Source: Prochilodus magdalenae
Taxonomy: Eukaryota > Chordata > Actinopteri > Characiformes > Prochilodontidae
Direction: 5' to 3'
Assembly: GCA_024036415.1 (NCBI GenBank)
Contig: JAMWET010003901.1
Location: 97,501-161,500 of the forward strand
DNA: 64,000 bases
Part shown: piece after piece, positions 49,277 through 63,100 of the stretch
Numbering within the stretch: the stretch's first letter is position 1
How the letters are laid out: every line of letters starts with the position of its first letter
Translations under genes and position numbers: made by a program
Notes under the pieces: generated by a model
The model's input: the letters and a program-made list of their open reading frames with translations, nothing else
Database searches by the model: none
Told to the model about the DNA's origin: nothing

Positions 49277-52200
49277 TGTGTTTCAGGGACTTCTTGTACC
49301 ATTGCATAGACTTCTATTCATTTCCTGGAGACCTACACAAACGTTACCCAGACCTACTACTAGCTATTAGTGAGTAACCTAAATTATTTCTGTTCTGAAG
49401 ATATTTGAGATATTAGGGGGTATAATACACAACACCACTGTATACATATAATACTTTTCTATCACTCCAGGCTAAAGCCATTATCTGTCATGTACTGATT
49501 TTAATAATGCATGTTACTAACCTTAAAATAAGGGGCTCATCTGTAAATAGCGTAATAATTCAGTTTCCCACTTATTATAATTCTATCCTAACTCCAGGTA
49601 AGAAAATAGAAACATCCTAACAAGACAAACTCCCTAACAAACAACCTACTGTCCTAACATTTTTATAAACGCCAATAGTGTCGTTTATTTATACTTCTTA
49701 TTGGCAGTATAGTTCACTGTAACACTATAATAGTATAATGATCCAGCACGCTCACTGGACAAAAAATATATTTTATAAATAATAGCATGTAATTCCTTCA
49801 TGACCCTCCACATATAACAGCAGCGATTCAATTTGGCCAGGACTGAAGTAGGTGACATCAATGTTCAGCCACCCCTGTTTTAAAGAATTGGTTCATATGG
49901 GCCAGATTTGGTGGACTTCTTCCCTGGGAGAATTTTCGGTAGACCTTTCCTGAGCTTTATGACCTGACCATGCAAGTCGTACAACACCAAGCACGATGCC
50001 AAGCGTGGATGGAATGATGTAAAGCTCACTACCACTTAGAACTGAAGCAATGGAAACATGTTCTAGTTACCAGGAGGACATTACCTGGATAACTGCATTT
50101 TGCCTACTTCAAAGATTGTTGGAGGAGGGATAATGCTATGGGGCTTAGTTCCAGTGAAGGGGAATCTTAATGCTTCAGCATACCAAGCCACTTTGCACTG
50201 TTTGAATGCTTCCACTTTGTGGGAACCGTTTGGGGAAGGTATAGAAGAACTTGACCGGCCTACACAGAACCCTGACCTAAGCCATCAGCCTTAGTGTCTG
50301 ACCTTACCAATGCTCTTCTGGACGAATGGGCAAAGATTCCCACAGACACACTTGTAGAAAGCCTTTGCAGAAGGGTGGAAGGTGTTGTAGGGGCTTGGAA
50401 GGGGAATCTCTCATAAATGCTTATAGATTTAGAAAGGGATGTCATAAAAGCTCCTGTAGGTGTAGGTATAATAGATTGGTTCACCTGACATAGTTTATAC
50501 AATCACCCAAAGACACTAATTCAGTTCTGGCGGCTTTCTATCAGGTTTGTTTTGTTCACATTACAGTCTATGTGAAAGACAAATCCCACTTGTTTACCCT
50601 AAATAGGGTTGAGGATGTGTTTCAAGCCAAAGTTCCTGGATGTGCTGATGTGATGTATTCTGTAATTTACATCAATCCAAATCTACCTTAGTATTTTTCT
50701 AACCTAACTGGGCATTACAATAAGACGTGGACGGTTTGGAATATACATGGTCAGTATATTTTGGTCTATGGCTTATTTATGGAAAGCACTGAAACCAAAT
50801 ATTTAAATACAGTTTCAAATTACTTTTACGTATGTCTTGAGTTTTGTATAAACGGTATAGTGCTTTGCTACTTTTAGATGGTGCTACTGGCTGTTTTCCC
50901 ACTGTTCAATAATAAGCTCTGTCTTGCTGTAGCCTCCGTAGTATCATAACTTTTTATTGATACTTTGTCCTCAGGCCACACTTGGTGGCTGATAAAAATG
51001 GAGTTCACATCAGCTTTGAGACAGAGGTGGTGGACGGACAAGTCTCCTTCTGTGTGGAGCGGAGAGAGGTTTATGAGCAGACACTGTTTGTGGAAAATCG
51101 GGGGACCACCAGCGTGTACTTCACCTACTATTCACTGCTTCACTGGATACACTGCTTCATGTTTGAGGACGATAATAGAGTCACACGCAACAATCCTCTG
51201 CTCCTCAGCCCTGGTGAGGACGAAACCCAATTACCCATCTATCCTCACAGCGTTTATTCTGTACCCTTTTATTAACGGAATTCATAATATCATAATATTC
51301 ATTTTCCATCAGGTGAAAGTTATGAAGTCAAGATGAAGTTCTTTTCGGAGGAAGTGGGAGTTTATAGGGCTATGGTGGTCTTTGAGTTTAAGCCAAGCAT
51401 AGAGTCGTTCTCCAGACCGTTCCACATTGTACGCTATATTGAAGCAGAGTTCAGGACACAGCTAGCTGCGGAGCTGGCGCCCATCGCACCCTACAAACCC
51501 TTCAGACTGAGCAGCGTCCAGAAAGCGGACTTCACTGTGGATGAGGGAGAGCCACCGCAGAGGTATGACTTATACACACATACCTCAATGCAAGGTCAAC
51601 CAAGATACATTTTATTGTATGGTTCTGCAGCACAGTTTCTATACAGAGCTGGACTACTCTACATATCGTCGCTGTCCAATGAAAAACATGTATCTCCATT
51701 TTTGTCCATTTTGACTTTTATGCATCATTTGAAAACAGCCACTGCCATTTACACACTGTGAGATTTGCATGATGAACGGACCAACTGAAATGGCCCAGAA
51801 GTGCTTGGAAGGACGTCTGGTTCCATTGACTTACATTAAAATTGAATGAGGTTTTTGGCCTCTCCTGTAAAGTTGCCATTTTGGAGATACTTGTTTTTCT
51901 TTGGACAGTGACGATCTATGTTGTGTAATTGACTTTGTGTGAATGTAAAGGAGCAATCTGCATATACATTCCTGATAAATCCACTAAAACATCTTTTAAT
52001 TAAATCTTGTTACACTCGCAGTGAAAGATTAGAATGTCTTTCCCTCTCCTATAAAGTTACTTATTTGGATGGCATGAGGTCTGGTCCTGACAGCAATGGT
52101 TGGTTGTATGATTGAGAGACGGGGACATTTAGACTAGTGATGCACAATGATATCAGTTATCATTGTGCTTGGATAATTGCTTGGACAGCTAACTATCTTA

Positions 52201-55200
52201 AAATATATACATTTTATTAGTTCACATTTGTCTGTGAAGGATGGCTAAAAGATGGATGCTTCACATTATATCTAACAGGTTATTAAATGCATTATTAAGA
52301 ATTCATGTCACAGTATTGTAATATGTTACTTTCTTATAGGAGAGCTTACATCTTCAAAAGATCTTGATCAGAAGAATTCTTCTATAGCAGTGCCTAGTGT
52401 AATCAGCATAGGCAGATATGTAAATAATCAGCATTGCCCGATAATTCTACATAGATGCATCCATAATTTAGAGTACAAGTTTTTAAAGGCTGGTTTTCTG
52501 GACACTTAACTCTGAAGTTTCACTGCTTGTTTGTCTTTGCTTTGTCTCCTGTAGCCTGGCCTTAAATCGTCTTGGAATTGTTGTGCCACTGCAGGATTAT
52601 AATTGTCCAAAGTACATCAATGAGCTGGACAAGTTTTTAAAAGATCCTTCATGCCCTCCCAAGGCTCATCTCCAGGAAAAGAAGTAAGTGCTCATCATAC
52701 TGTTTCAATGCCTGTTTGGTTTACTGCTCCTTGGCCAGTGTAGACTGTCACTGTAGAGGGCTGTCAGAGGTTATAGGCAGTATCTGTGTTTTGGTGATTA
52801 GGTCTCTGCTGGAGTCTCCACTGAGTTTTCAGAACTACGCAGAACGCTTCCACTTGTTACTTTACCTGGAGGAGTCTCAGATGCATGTGGACATCAAGAG
52901 ATACAACAAGGATAATGTCACCATGAAAAAGGACCAGCAAAACAAGAAGCTGCTGGTGCTTGAGGTAAGTGCATGAGCAATGTCATAAGTAATCAGTGGA
53001 TAGTATCAATTCTCCATTTACTGTCCTTATTGATATGTAAGGAGCAGTGAGTAAGCACATGTATGAGTACTGTCCAGATCGACTTTTCTTTATCTTCTCC
53101 AGGTTCCTGGTGTTTCTGAGAATCGTCCATCAGTGCTGAGAGGAGATCACTTGTTGCTTACAAAGAGTAAAGACCTGCCTCTGCAGTCTGTTACTAAATA
53201 CAAGGGCTACGTGCATCGCGTGGAGCTCGACACGCTCAAACTACACTTCTCCTCAAGGTAAGAAAGATTTCAGATACAAACAAGCCTCCACTGTAAGCCA
53301 AGCTGTAATTACATATTTCCACCAGAGAGGTCTCCAAATTCTCATACCTTACATAGTGTAGGTTAGATTGGAAAACATAAATACACTCAAATAGTTGCAA
53401 CCAGAAGTAATCAACCAACAGGAATTGTTGGGTAGATTGGTCATCATAACACATGCAAATGATTCAAGTCTCACACACGGCTGCTCATGCAATGTCAGCC
53501 AGGATGGGCCTTATCGCAGCCACGGTTTGGGCATTCAGTGAGGAATGATGCCTTCCATGAGACCATTGGCAGACGGCTGCATGATGCAGAACTATCAATC
53601 AAACAATCAATCAGTTTATTTATATAGCGCCTTTTACAACTGATGTTCTTTCAAAGCAGCTTTACAGAAATTCTGTGATATTAATTCATTAAGGAGAGAA
53701 AAGAAAGAAAGAAGTCCCCGGTGGAAAAACTACCCCAAGTAGAAGGAAGAAACCTTGGGAGGAACCAGACTCATACCAGACTCATACCCATCCTCCTCTG
53801 ATCAAAACTACATTTTGAAATTGTTCAAGTAACATCAGTTGAGTATCTAGTATGCTGATCTAGTATGAGGAAATAATTATAATAGTAATAGCCGAAAATG
53901 AGTCTGCAGTGGAAAGCCTGGTTAGTCCTTCATCATAATAGGCTGGGCAGATAAGCAGCTGGTCAGGGGCAGGTTTCTGGTAAATCCCTAAGGTATTTCT
54001 GTAGATTACATATACACCACCTTTCCTGCCTGATAATCTTGGTCTATGTATATAATTATAGCCCACAGTGGTGGCTTCGTTTAATGCTAATGTCGGGTCA
54101 AGTTTTTGTGAGACACAGAATATCACATTTCTAGTCGCTTATAATTTAATTTACGATTTACGACTGCAGGAATAACATCTGCAGGAACTGTGTGAGAATA
54201 TTCAAACTGCATGGGATGAATTATCACAAGACACCATTAGGAACCTCTACAACTCCGTGCTGAGACATTACTTCTGTATGTGTAGCTCAATAAATATTGC
54301 CCATATCAGTCTAAATTTATCATCCTTTATTGTTTCCGGGAAACTCCCTTCTGGGTGCAGAAATATTTTACTATTTTAGGAACTACAACTATTTTTGTAA
54401 CAATGAATTTTGTGATAATGAATGTATAATGTTTTAGGGAGTATTTTTTGTGAGTAATCAACATTTAGATTTGACAATAATTCATACATTGAAATGAATA
54501 TCGGACACTTGTGAACTTTGTGTTTTTCTGTCCCATAAGACTAAACATGAATCTCTACATGGTGATTTTTGTATTGTTCTGCAGGTTTTTGGATAGTTTC
54601 ATAGACAAAATGAGTTTTCGGGTGGAGTTTACATTCAATAGGCTTCTGATGAGACTCCAACATCGTGCTGTGCAGCTGGCTGTCCAGGACAGGCTTGATG
54701 AGGTCTTATTCCCCACAGGGTCAAACTCTGGGAACTCAAATGCACAACTTTCATTAAGGTGAGTAAACTTTCAGACAGCGATACGTGCCGAACCTCCATC
54801 ACAGGAGGCCATATGTCTGACTGAAGTGCTTATTGCTGAATGTGAATGATTGAATGGATCTGTAAGCGTCTATATAATGAATGTTTTATGTGTAATCAGC
54901 CTGTTTGATAGAAGTTTGGAGCAGAATCATGAGCAGTACACTACAGTGTGCAACATTGTGGCAGGTGTCTCCAAACCGGCACCCTACCTGGTGTTTGGGC
55001 CTCCAGGCACAGGCAAAACAGTCACCATGGTGGAGGCCATCAAACAGGTGGGACAGCTTTCACCAACTGCAGCATTCACCACACCTGCAAAACAAGCATG
55101 GCATAGACATCACATGCTAACCCAAACACATACGCAGACAACACGGTAGAAGGACATGCCAGGAAGTGCAAGGAATTTGTGCTAATGTAACCATACCCCA

Positions 55201-57061
55201 ACCCAGCATGCTGGTACATTTCATCGGTTAGCAGAAAACAAAGAAGCTAAAATTCAATATAACACTGCATGCTTATATAACAAAGACACAAACAGTATGG
55301 CTGGCTATATGAATCTATTATATCAAAAGTGAAGTTACTCATAATGTATATGTGAAAACATCTATTATGCCGGCCCAGCTGAAATAATAATTCATAATAA
55401 TGGATTCTGAAATAATAATGGATTCAATTACAATAAAGATACAAATCTGAATGAGGTTGTATTTCTACAGGAGTTTAATATTTGGTCTTAGGAATTTAGT
55501 TTTTCCAAATGAAGGCTTTAGAATTCCTAACTTACAAATGCTGTAATAAAATTGTATAGATTTCTGAATTGTATTTGAAGCTAGACCACGGGCTAAAATA
55601 ATCATTTTGAAGACCTTTCTGACTCTGTTTTCTCTATTATGATTTAGGTAATTGACTGAAAGTATGTATTTTACGTATCCACATATATGGCCTAAAGTAA
55701 AAAAACACCAGCTATTTATACTTTTCACACTAGTTAATATTTCAACATAATGCAGTCATCCTGCATGTAATTCATTTAAATATTTAGGAATGTAAAGAGG
55801 GTTGCCTAGACACAGGGATATGAGTCATTCAGGTAGGATTTATTAACAGAATTTGCAAAAAAATAAAACACACAATTGGGTCCAAACAGATACAACACCC
55901 AGAAATTCTCAAAAAACAAAGCAAAAGTCTCAAAAATGCAAAAGCCCAGAAGATTTTCAAAAGTCACAAAAGAATACAAACCACAAAACCAAGAAAAAAG
56001 GGAAAAGACTCAGGAGCTGGGGAAATATTCTGAAAGGTAACCGAAAAACACAGGGATTATTCACAAAATTCTGAAACCAAGGCTCTTCTCATCAAACAGT
56101 ATGGTGGTTAATGCTCGACAAACACCTAGCGAAGGGAAGGCCATTTAAAGGGAAGGACAATTAGTTGGGATGGGGAGCAGGTGGGAGAGGGCATGTGTGG
56201 CAGGGGCTAGGTGAGGGGGAGCAGAAGCAAGAATCCTCAGAATTCTGGGGAGACAAGGGAAGCAGTTTAGAACTTATTTTGGTATACTTACTGACATTTG
56301 AATCACAGAAAAGCATAACCAAAATCATAACAAAATAACCCAGAATAATAAATACCATAACCAAAAAAACATACTTGGAGCTTTGGGCTTTTAAAATTTG
56401 CATGTTGCCTTAAATTTGATTGAAGTTGTTGAAGCTTTTGAACCTTTTAAATGGAAATCTTGGACGTGACCAACATGCACCCACTGTGTCTCCCAGGTAG
56501 AGAAAAGTGGGTCGGATGTGCATATCCTGGCGTGTGCTCCCTCTAACAGTGCCACCGATCAACTGTGTGAAAAGCTGCTGCAGCACGTCGACCCTCGCAA
56601 AGTCTACCGCATGTACGCCCTCAGCCGCAGTCCCGACCAAGTGCCTCTCACTCTACGGGTTAGTAGCTGCATGTGTCTTTTCTGAAGTGAATGGGCTTCA
56701 CTGTGAAATCAACACTTCAGTGCTGCCAGTGCTGCAAGTGCTTCCAGCAACTGAGCAAGATTATACTTGTGCATGTTTGCTGTCTCTCCAGGCCAGCTGT
56801 AACCTTAAAGGCGAGGTGTATGAGTTCCCAGCAAAACAGGAGCTGATGCAGTACAAGATCGTGGTTACCACTGTGTTTACAGCTGGCAGGTAAAAATCAT
56901 TTATCACATTCCTTTTTAATTTCTAGACAGACTAAGTCTGGGATAGACCCTCTACTGGGATCTACGCTGAGAATCCAGAGTAGTCTAGGGCTAAAAGTTC
57001 CTCAGCTGGAATTTAAATTCTCAGAATAAAATTCTTAAGGAAAAATTGGTGTGTGCTTTGT

Positions 57062-57120
<59 letters not shown>

Positions 57121-60100
57121 CAGGCTGGTTTCCGGTGGGTTGCCTGTTGGTCATTTCACTCATATCTTCGTGGATGAAGCTGGCCATGCGGTGGAGTCTG
57201 AAGCCATTATTGGCATAGCTGGTAAGAAACATTCTAACAAGGATGCCTGGTACTGTGTGCATTAGGGCGAGACATGGCAAGCGAAAACACTTTCATCATG
57301 CACTGGTCAATTTTGAGATTTCGGGCCCTTCTATTACCATACTATTTTTTTTTTGACTACAGGAAAGAAAATATACAATATACACATTTAGGTGTTTGTA
57401 TTCCTGGCTTTGTTAGTTTGCACCTGTAGCTTTCTCGTAAATGTATAAAAAGTTAATGGGGGATGAGGGCAGCCATTTAGTCAAATTGAGATTTCTTTCA
57501 AACTCTGAGCCAGGAATCTTCACCTCAGTAGCACTTACATACACCAGCTGTTCCAATTATATCCATGCCTATAGTCTGAAGGGTTTACAGAGGGTAGTGA
57601 TCATTTAGCATTCCTGGTCTGAGTTATGTAACATGTAATGCCTGAAAATGTGGCAAAAATGTTTTTATTTGGCTGTTGAGAGTATTTTCTGACATAAAGT
57701 GATAAAAATAGAAATCTAAAGTTCCCTTTTTTTGGTTTTAATATTTCAGCAAAATTAAACAACTTCAGAAAACAGAAATTATTGTCTTAATGCATGTGAT
57801 CAAATGGGGAAATTCAGTTGTGATGCCTAGTAGTTAAAAGCCTTACCCTATTTGTCTGTAGCGTCTTGCCTTAAGACATTTGTAACAACATGTTTCCCAA
57901 GATGTTTTCTATCTGGTAATCTGAGCTACATTGTTGCTCTTACGAAATAAAGAGGGAAGATAGGCTAGCTGCAGATTAGCATGGGAACATACTGACAGAG
58001 ACAACTCGCTTATATTTAACTTTAAATTCATTATTAAAGCACCACATTGTCTATTATAAACAGAGTTTAGATGGTTAAATTTATGATGTATCCCATCATA
58101 ACCAGAATGGACTTGTGTGTTTTATGTAGGTCTGCTGCATGCAGAGAAAGGGCAGGTGGTTCTGGCTGGAGATCCAAAGCAGCTGGGACCCATTCTGAGG
58201 TCTCCGATCGCTATTCAGTATGGACTGGGTGAGCTGCAGAACTCCACCCCCTCTCAGACTATGCTAACACAAAGCTGTGTTTTAAGCTCCAATATGCCTT
58301 AAAGGGGCGATATGTAAGATGATGTAGCAATACCTAAGATTCGTAGTTGTAAGCATTCAATATGTAACTAAAATTATAAAAAGAATGTAAAGCAATATCA
58401 GTTTTGAAAGAGACGTTCTTGGTGAGTGAAGGGATAAAGGTTTATGCTGACTTGTAAGTGAAAGAGGGGTGGGGCGGGTGAAGAGGGAATCTTACATATT
58501 GCTCCTTTAAGCTGAGAGATGGAATGCCTGTCATAAAGTGAGAGCGTTCTTTGCTGTGATCGCTGCGTTTTAGGTCTGTCACTCCTGGAGCGGTTGATGA
58601 CCAAAAATCCTCTCTACCAGAAAGGAGAAGCCGGATTCAACACTCGCTATGTCACCAAGCTGCTGCGCAACTACAGGTGCAGTGTTGCAATCCAACTTGT
58701 TTCTAAATCTGCTTGAAGCTGCAGTAGCCTATTTGACAATCTGAGACAGTCTAGCACGATGCTTAGCGCAGTCTTTGGCAAGGTTGGCGTGTTGGTAAGG
58801 ACACGTGTTGTAGCGGTATCAGAATCATCTTTATTGTCACACAGTCACAAGAACCGGCGAAATTAGCCATCAACCTATCCATACAATAACATACAAGGGG
58901 GGGAAACAGAACAGGACAGGAAGACAGGGAAGCCGCTGCATGGGACACGCACCGCCATCAATTCTCCAGTTAGAAGGGATACAAGGGGGAAGAAGAGGGG
59001 AAAAAAACATACCCCCAGACTGTGCCCTAGAAGAGCACAGTGGAGGAACATCAAAAAAACCTCAGCACATACAATACACAAAAAGACCAAGCAATGGAGG
59101 TGAGGGAAAGGGTACGGGAGGTGGGGGGATCAAAAGTCTCACTGCCTGGCAACAATCAGTTTGCCATGGAGACACCCTTGAACAGTTCCCAGTCAGAGAC
59201 ACATCCAGCTAATTAGGAAACCAGGGAGAGATTAAAGTCACAGTGTTCTTAGGAGGAATGTACACTATCATCCACAAGGCCGAGTGCTGATAAGGAGCGA
59301 GCCGAGAGCAGTGTAGATTCTAGTTGTTTGGGCGAGTGACCACTGACCAGTTTAGCGCGATCACTCACTGTTGTCCATCCTGGTCTCAATTTTCATCACA
59401 CTTCTTTGCAAAGCCGTTAGCTTCTCCGAGTTGTGTTCCATGTGTGTGCATGTGGTCCTGCGCTGTGCAGTTGTCTGTCAGTGGTGCTAGCACTGACAGG
59501 ATGACCCATGGAGGGAATCACTGCTCACTGAATATCCGCAATCATGTTTGTAGGGTTGGTGAGCCATAAGGCATGTCTTTGCCAATGTTATGCTCCGATG
59601 TGAAACCAAGCCAGTTGTATTCCTGATGCTTGATTCCTTCTGGGTGCAACTATTTTTACACACGTATATACTGTATGTAGCAGGATATTATAGGATATTT
59701 TATGAAACTGGTACAATTTAGGGTATTAAAGATAATATTCTCTGACTTTTTAAGATTAAATATAAGGTAAATGTACAAGGATCTTTGCAAAACAGTGTTT
59801 TAATGGCTTGTCCAAACTTGCATATAAGTTATTATCACTTGTGAGTCATATTCTGCTTCATTCATGTGTATATGGGCAGCTATTTCTTTTGCTACTGCTC
59901 CTGCTTGTAATGGTTTAAGCCTTTACCGTTTCTCTCTCTTGGGCAGATCTCATAGGGCCATCCTGAAGGTTCCTAATGAAATGTTCTATGATGGAGAGCT
60001 GCAGCCATGTGCAGACGAATACAGCGCCAATCTGTACTGCAGCTGGGAACGACTTCCCAAAAAAGTGAGTTACATCATACGTGCACTTTACTGCACACAT

Positions 60101-63100
60101 TAATAGCAACATTCACACATTGCTGTGTAGATTCTCTTGTGGTGAAGAACTGGAGAAGTGAGACTGGAGCTTAGGTACATTTTTAAAGCAGGTATTCATT
60201 TATTCTTATTTTTAGCATCATAAATGCAGGTTCTGCTGGTTTGGCCATTGCTCTTTTGCACAGTTCTTTTTTCACATCCTCAGAGGGAAGTCTTTCTGCT
60301 TTGATGGTTCTGAAAGGTTTAGGAACTGTATAATTCAGGTACTAAACTGGGAATTCAGAGGACTGTGATGTGATTTTGCTGGGATATGCTGATTTCTTTA
60401 CAGTGGTGATGATAGGAACTAGGAGTCACAGTGTTTACAATGCAAACAAACCCAAAACAAGACACTAACCTACACATAGCTTCTGTGCGCTGAGCTAAAA
60501 TGAAGGCAGGTTTATTTAACAGATTTGTAATCAAGCACAGCAGCAACAAGGGCAAGGCGGACATGACAGAAGGGAAAGTCGGCGTCAGAGTCTAGTAACT
60601 AGCAGACATCAAAACCAGGCAAACAATCAGAACAGCAACAGTACCAAAAGGACAAAGGCAAAAGAGTAAATCAGAGAATCAGAATAAAGTCAGAACCAGA
60701 GCAGCAAACAGGAGTGATAGCAGAGAGAACCGCTCAGTAAAAAGTGAGTGGCAATACTTCGCAATGAGCAGTGTGAGAGAGGAGCACTTATACAAACAGA
60801 CTAAATTAACAACAGGTGTGATTAATGCTCAGGGGAATCAGATCTAGAAAACCGAACGGGATTGGGAGATGGCAGACATGAGACAGTGATGTCATCGGGT
60901 GGTGGGTTATGGGAAATGGAGTCCGGGAGATCAGGTGTGAGAGGAGAGCCAGCATGCGTGACACATTCATTTATCTTCTAAGCTGCTTTTTCTTCTGGGT
61001 CATGAGAGGTGCTGGTGCCACCGGAGCCTCATTTGGCAGAAATCAGGAAACCTCTGTGGTCAGGGTGCCAGGCTTTTTAAGGGCATGTATCGTTGCTATC
61101 CAAAGAAAAACATGTATCTCCATTTTTTATTTTATGCATTATTTGAACACAGCAGCTGCTGTTAACATTGTGTGAAAAATTCAGAAATGGACCAAAATCC
61201 CCTGGAAATTGGCATTGACTTATAATAAAGTTAAACTAGGCTTTTGCCCTCTCCTGTGAAGCTGCCATCTTGGGGATACTTGCTTTATGTTGGACAGCGA
61301 CTGTATGCATTAGTGGCAATGATAAAATAGTGTTACTGCATGAACGTTATTTAGGCCGAAACCTTCATAAAAGTTTAATACTGTTAAACGTCTTTTAACA
61401 TTCACTTGGTTTTATATATACACATGTCACAATAGATTAAATTAGCATTACTACTTACCAAGAGGTGAAATCTAGTGTGACTTCTAAACTTTCTGGTGCC
61501 ATTTGTCATGACACTATCTGGTGTTCGGCTTGAATGGCCTTTGACCTTTTCAGGTCACGCTGTACCTAGAATGTAATCAATGGCACTAAAGAACAGCATG
61601 TTATCTTTGATGCATGTTCAGTTTACACTCTTGAAAGGTTTAATAAATAAATACTCCAAGGTGATTGGACAACGCTCTCAAACAGTGGAGGAGAAGGAGC
61701 TTGATCAAAAGTAGCATTATTTGTGTTTTGGTAACAGGAAGTAAGAAACGAACTGCTGGAACCAGCCATGTTTTGAGCTTCTTTGATTTATTTCGCATTG
61801 TTTTCTATTTGTAGTGGTAAGGCTCAGACTGATTGGTGTTCAGTTATCGTGTGAGTGTATTTAGGTGTGTGTGTGTGAGGGGTTTTTGCCAATTTCAGTT
61901 TTGGATTAGTTTTCTCATTGATTCCAAAAGCCTAATGTAATGTGTACATGATGTGCCTAATGTGTCATGTAAGAGAATTGCAAAGCAGAAACTGTGTTTG
62001 TAATTTTGGTGCCTTTTTAAGGCAGAGGTGCACAATTCCGGTCCTGGGAGTCCAGCACAGTTTAGTGACGCCCAATCACCCCAGACCCCACCCCCGGTTA
62101 AATACACCCACTACATTGGCAATCAGTTTAATGAGTTTAATGAGGTGTGCTTGAGCAGGTAAACTGCCAAACTGTGCTGGACACTGGCACTTCAGGACTG
62201 GAGTTGTGCACTGCTGTGCACCTTTAAATCAGGTGAAGACATCACCAACTGTGCCATGACAAAAACAGCAGAACCTTCCAGTACCGAGAGCTGGTTCCTA
62301 TTACTGCCACTGTAATCGGTTTCATTAAAATCACACATCAAACCACTTCAAATGCCTTTGCTTGTGTCATCATAATTTAACTGTGCAGTAATCTTGATAA
62401 ATTGGTGAAGTTTCTCTTAACATGCAGAATTGAATTTTCTATAATGGGTCAATCAATCAACCTTTCAGGGTACATTAAGCGGACCCTTGTTTATAATGTT
62501 GTGTCAAGAACTATACAAAAAGAAGGGATTAAAAATAGTAAATATACGTTAAATACTAAATAGTATTGCAAAGGAATTAAAATATGACCACAAAATATGT
62601 ATGTGTATGATCTGTGTGTGTTTAAATAGACGGATGTATGTGATTTGTGTGGCAACACTGTCATTTGATACACTTATGCCAATAAAGCTAATTGAATTGA
62701 ATCAAATTGAATTAATTAAGAGTTTAAACCACTTAAGTGAAACTATCTAGTGAAGATTTAGAGTAAACCGTAATAAATTCCAGCTCGCTGGTGCACTGCA
62801 GCTAAAAGCAGATTTTACATGTTCAGTAAAAGCTCTCGGCACCTGGGGTGTGAATGTCCACCTGACAAAGTTAGGATACGTCGCTGTACATGCTCAGTGA
62901 TGATGGGAATATCAGTCCTAATTTGTACTCCCTATTTATGAATTCATCAGGGTTTTCCTCAGATATTCCACGGTGTATATGGGAAGGATGAGCGGGAGTC
63001 GGACAGTCCATCCTTCTTTAACACTGCAGAGATCACCAAAGTCATTGACTACCTGAAGGAACTGCTGCTGACACAGGGCAAGAACGGCATCCCCAAGATC

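Larger units (their letters stand above)
60065..62950 (+). other. mov10: mov10 intron 16
   Basis: A 2.9-kb intron, the largest in the helicase region. It holds a probable interspersed repeat (60480-60960), MITE M copy 4, a second palindromic MITE and a LINE-type tail. Confidence 0.85.
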
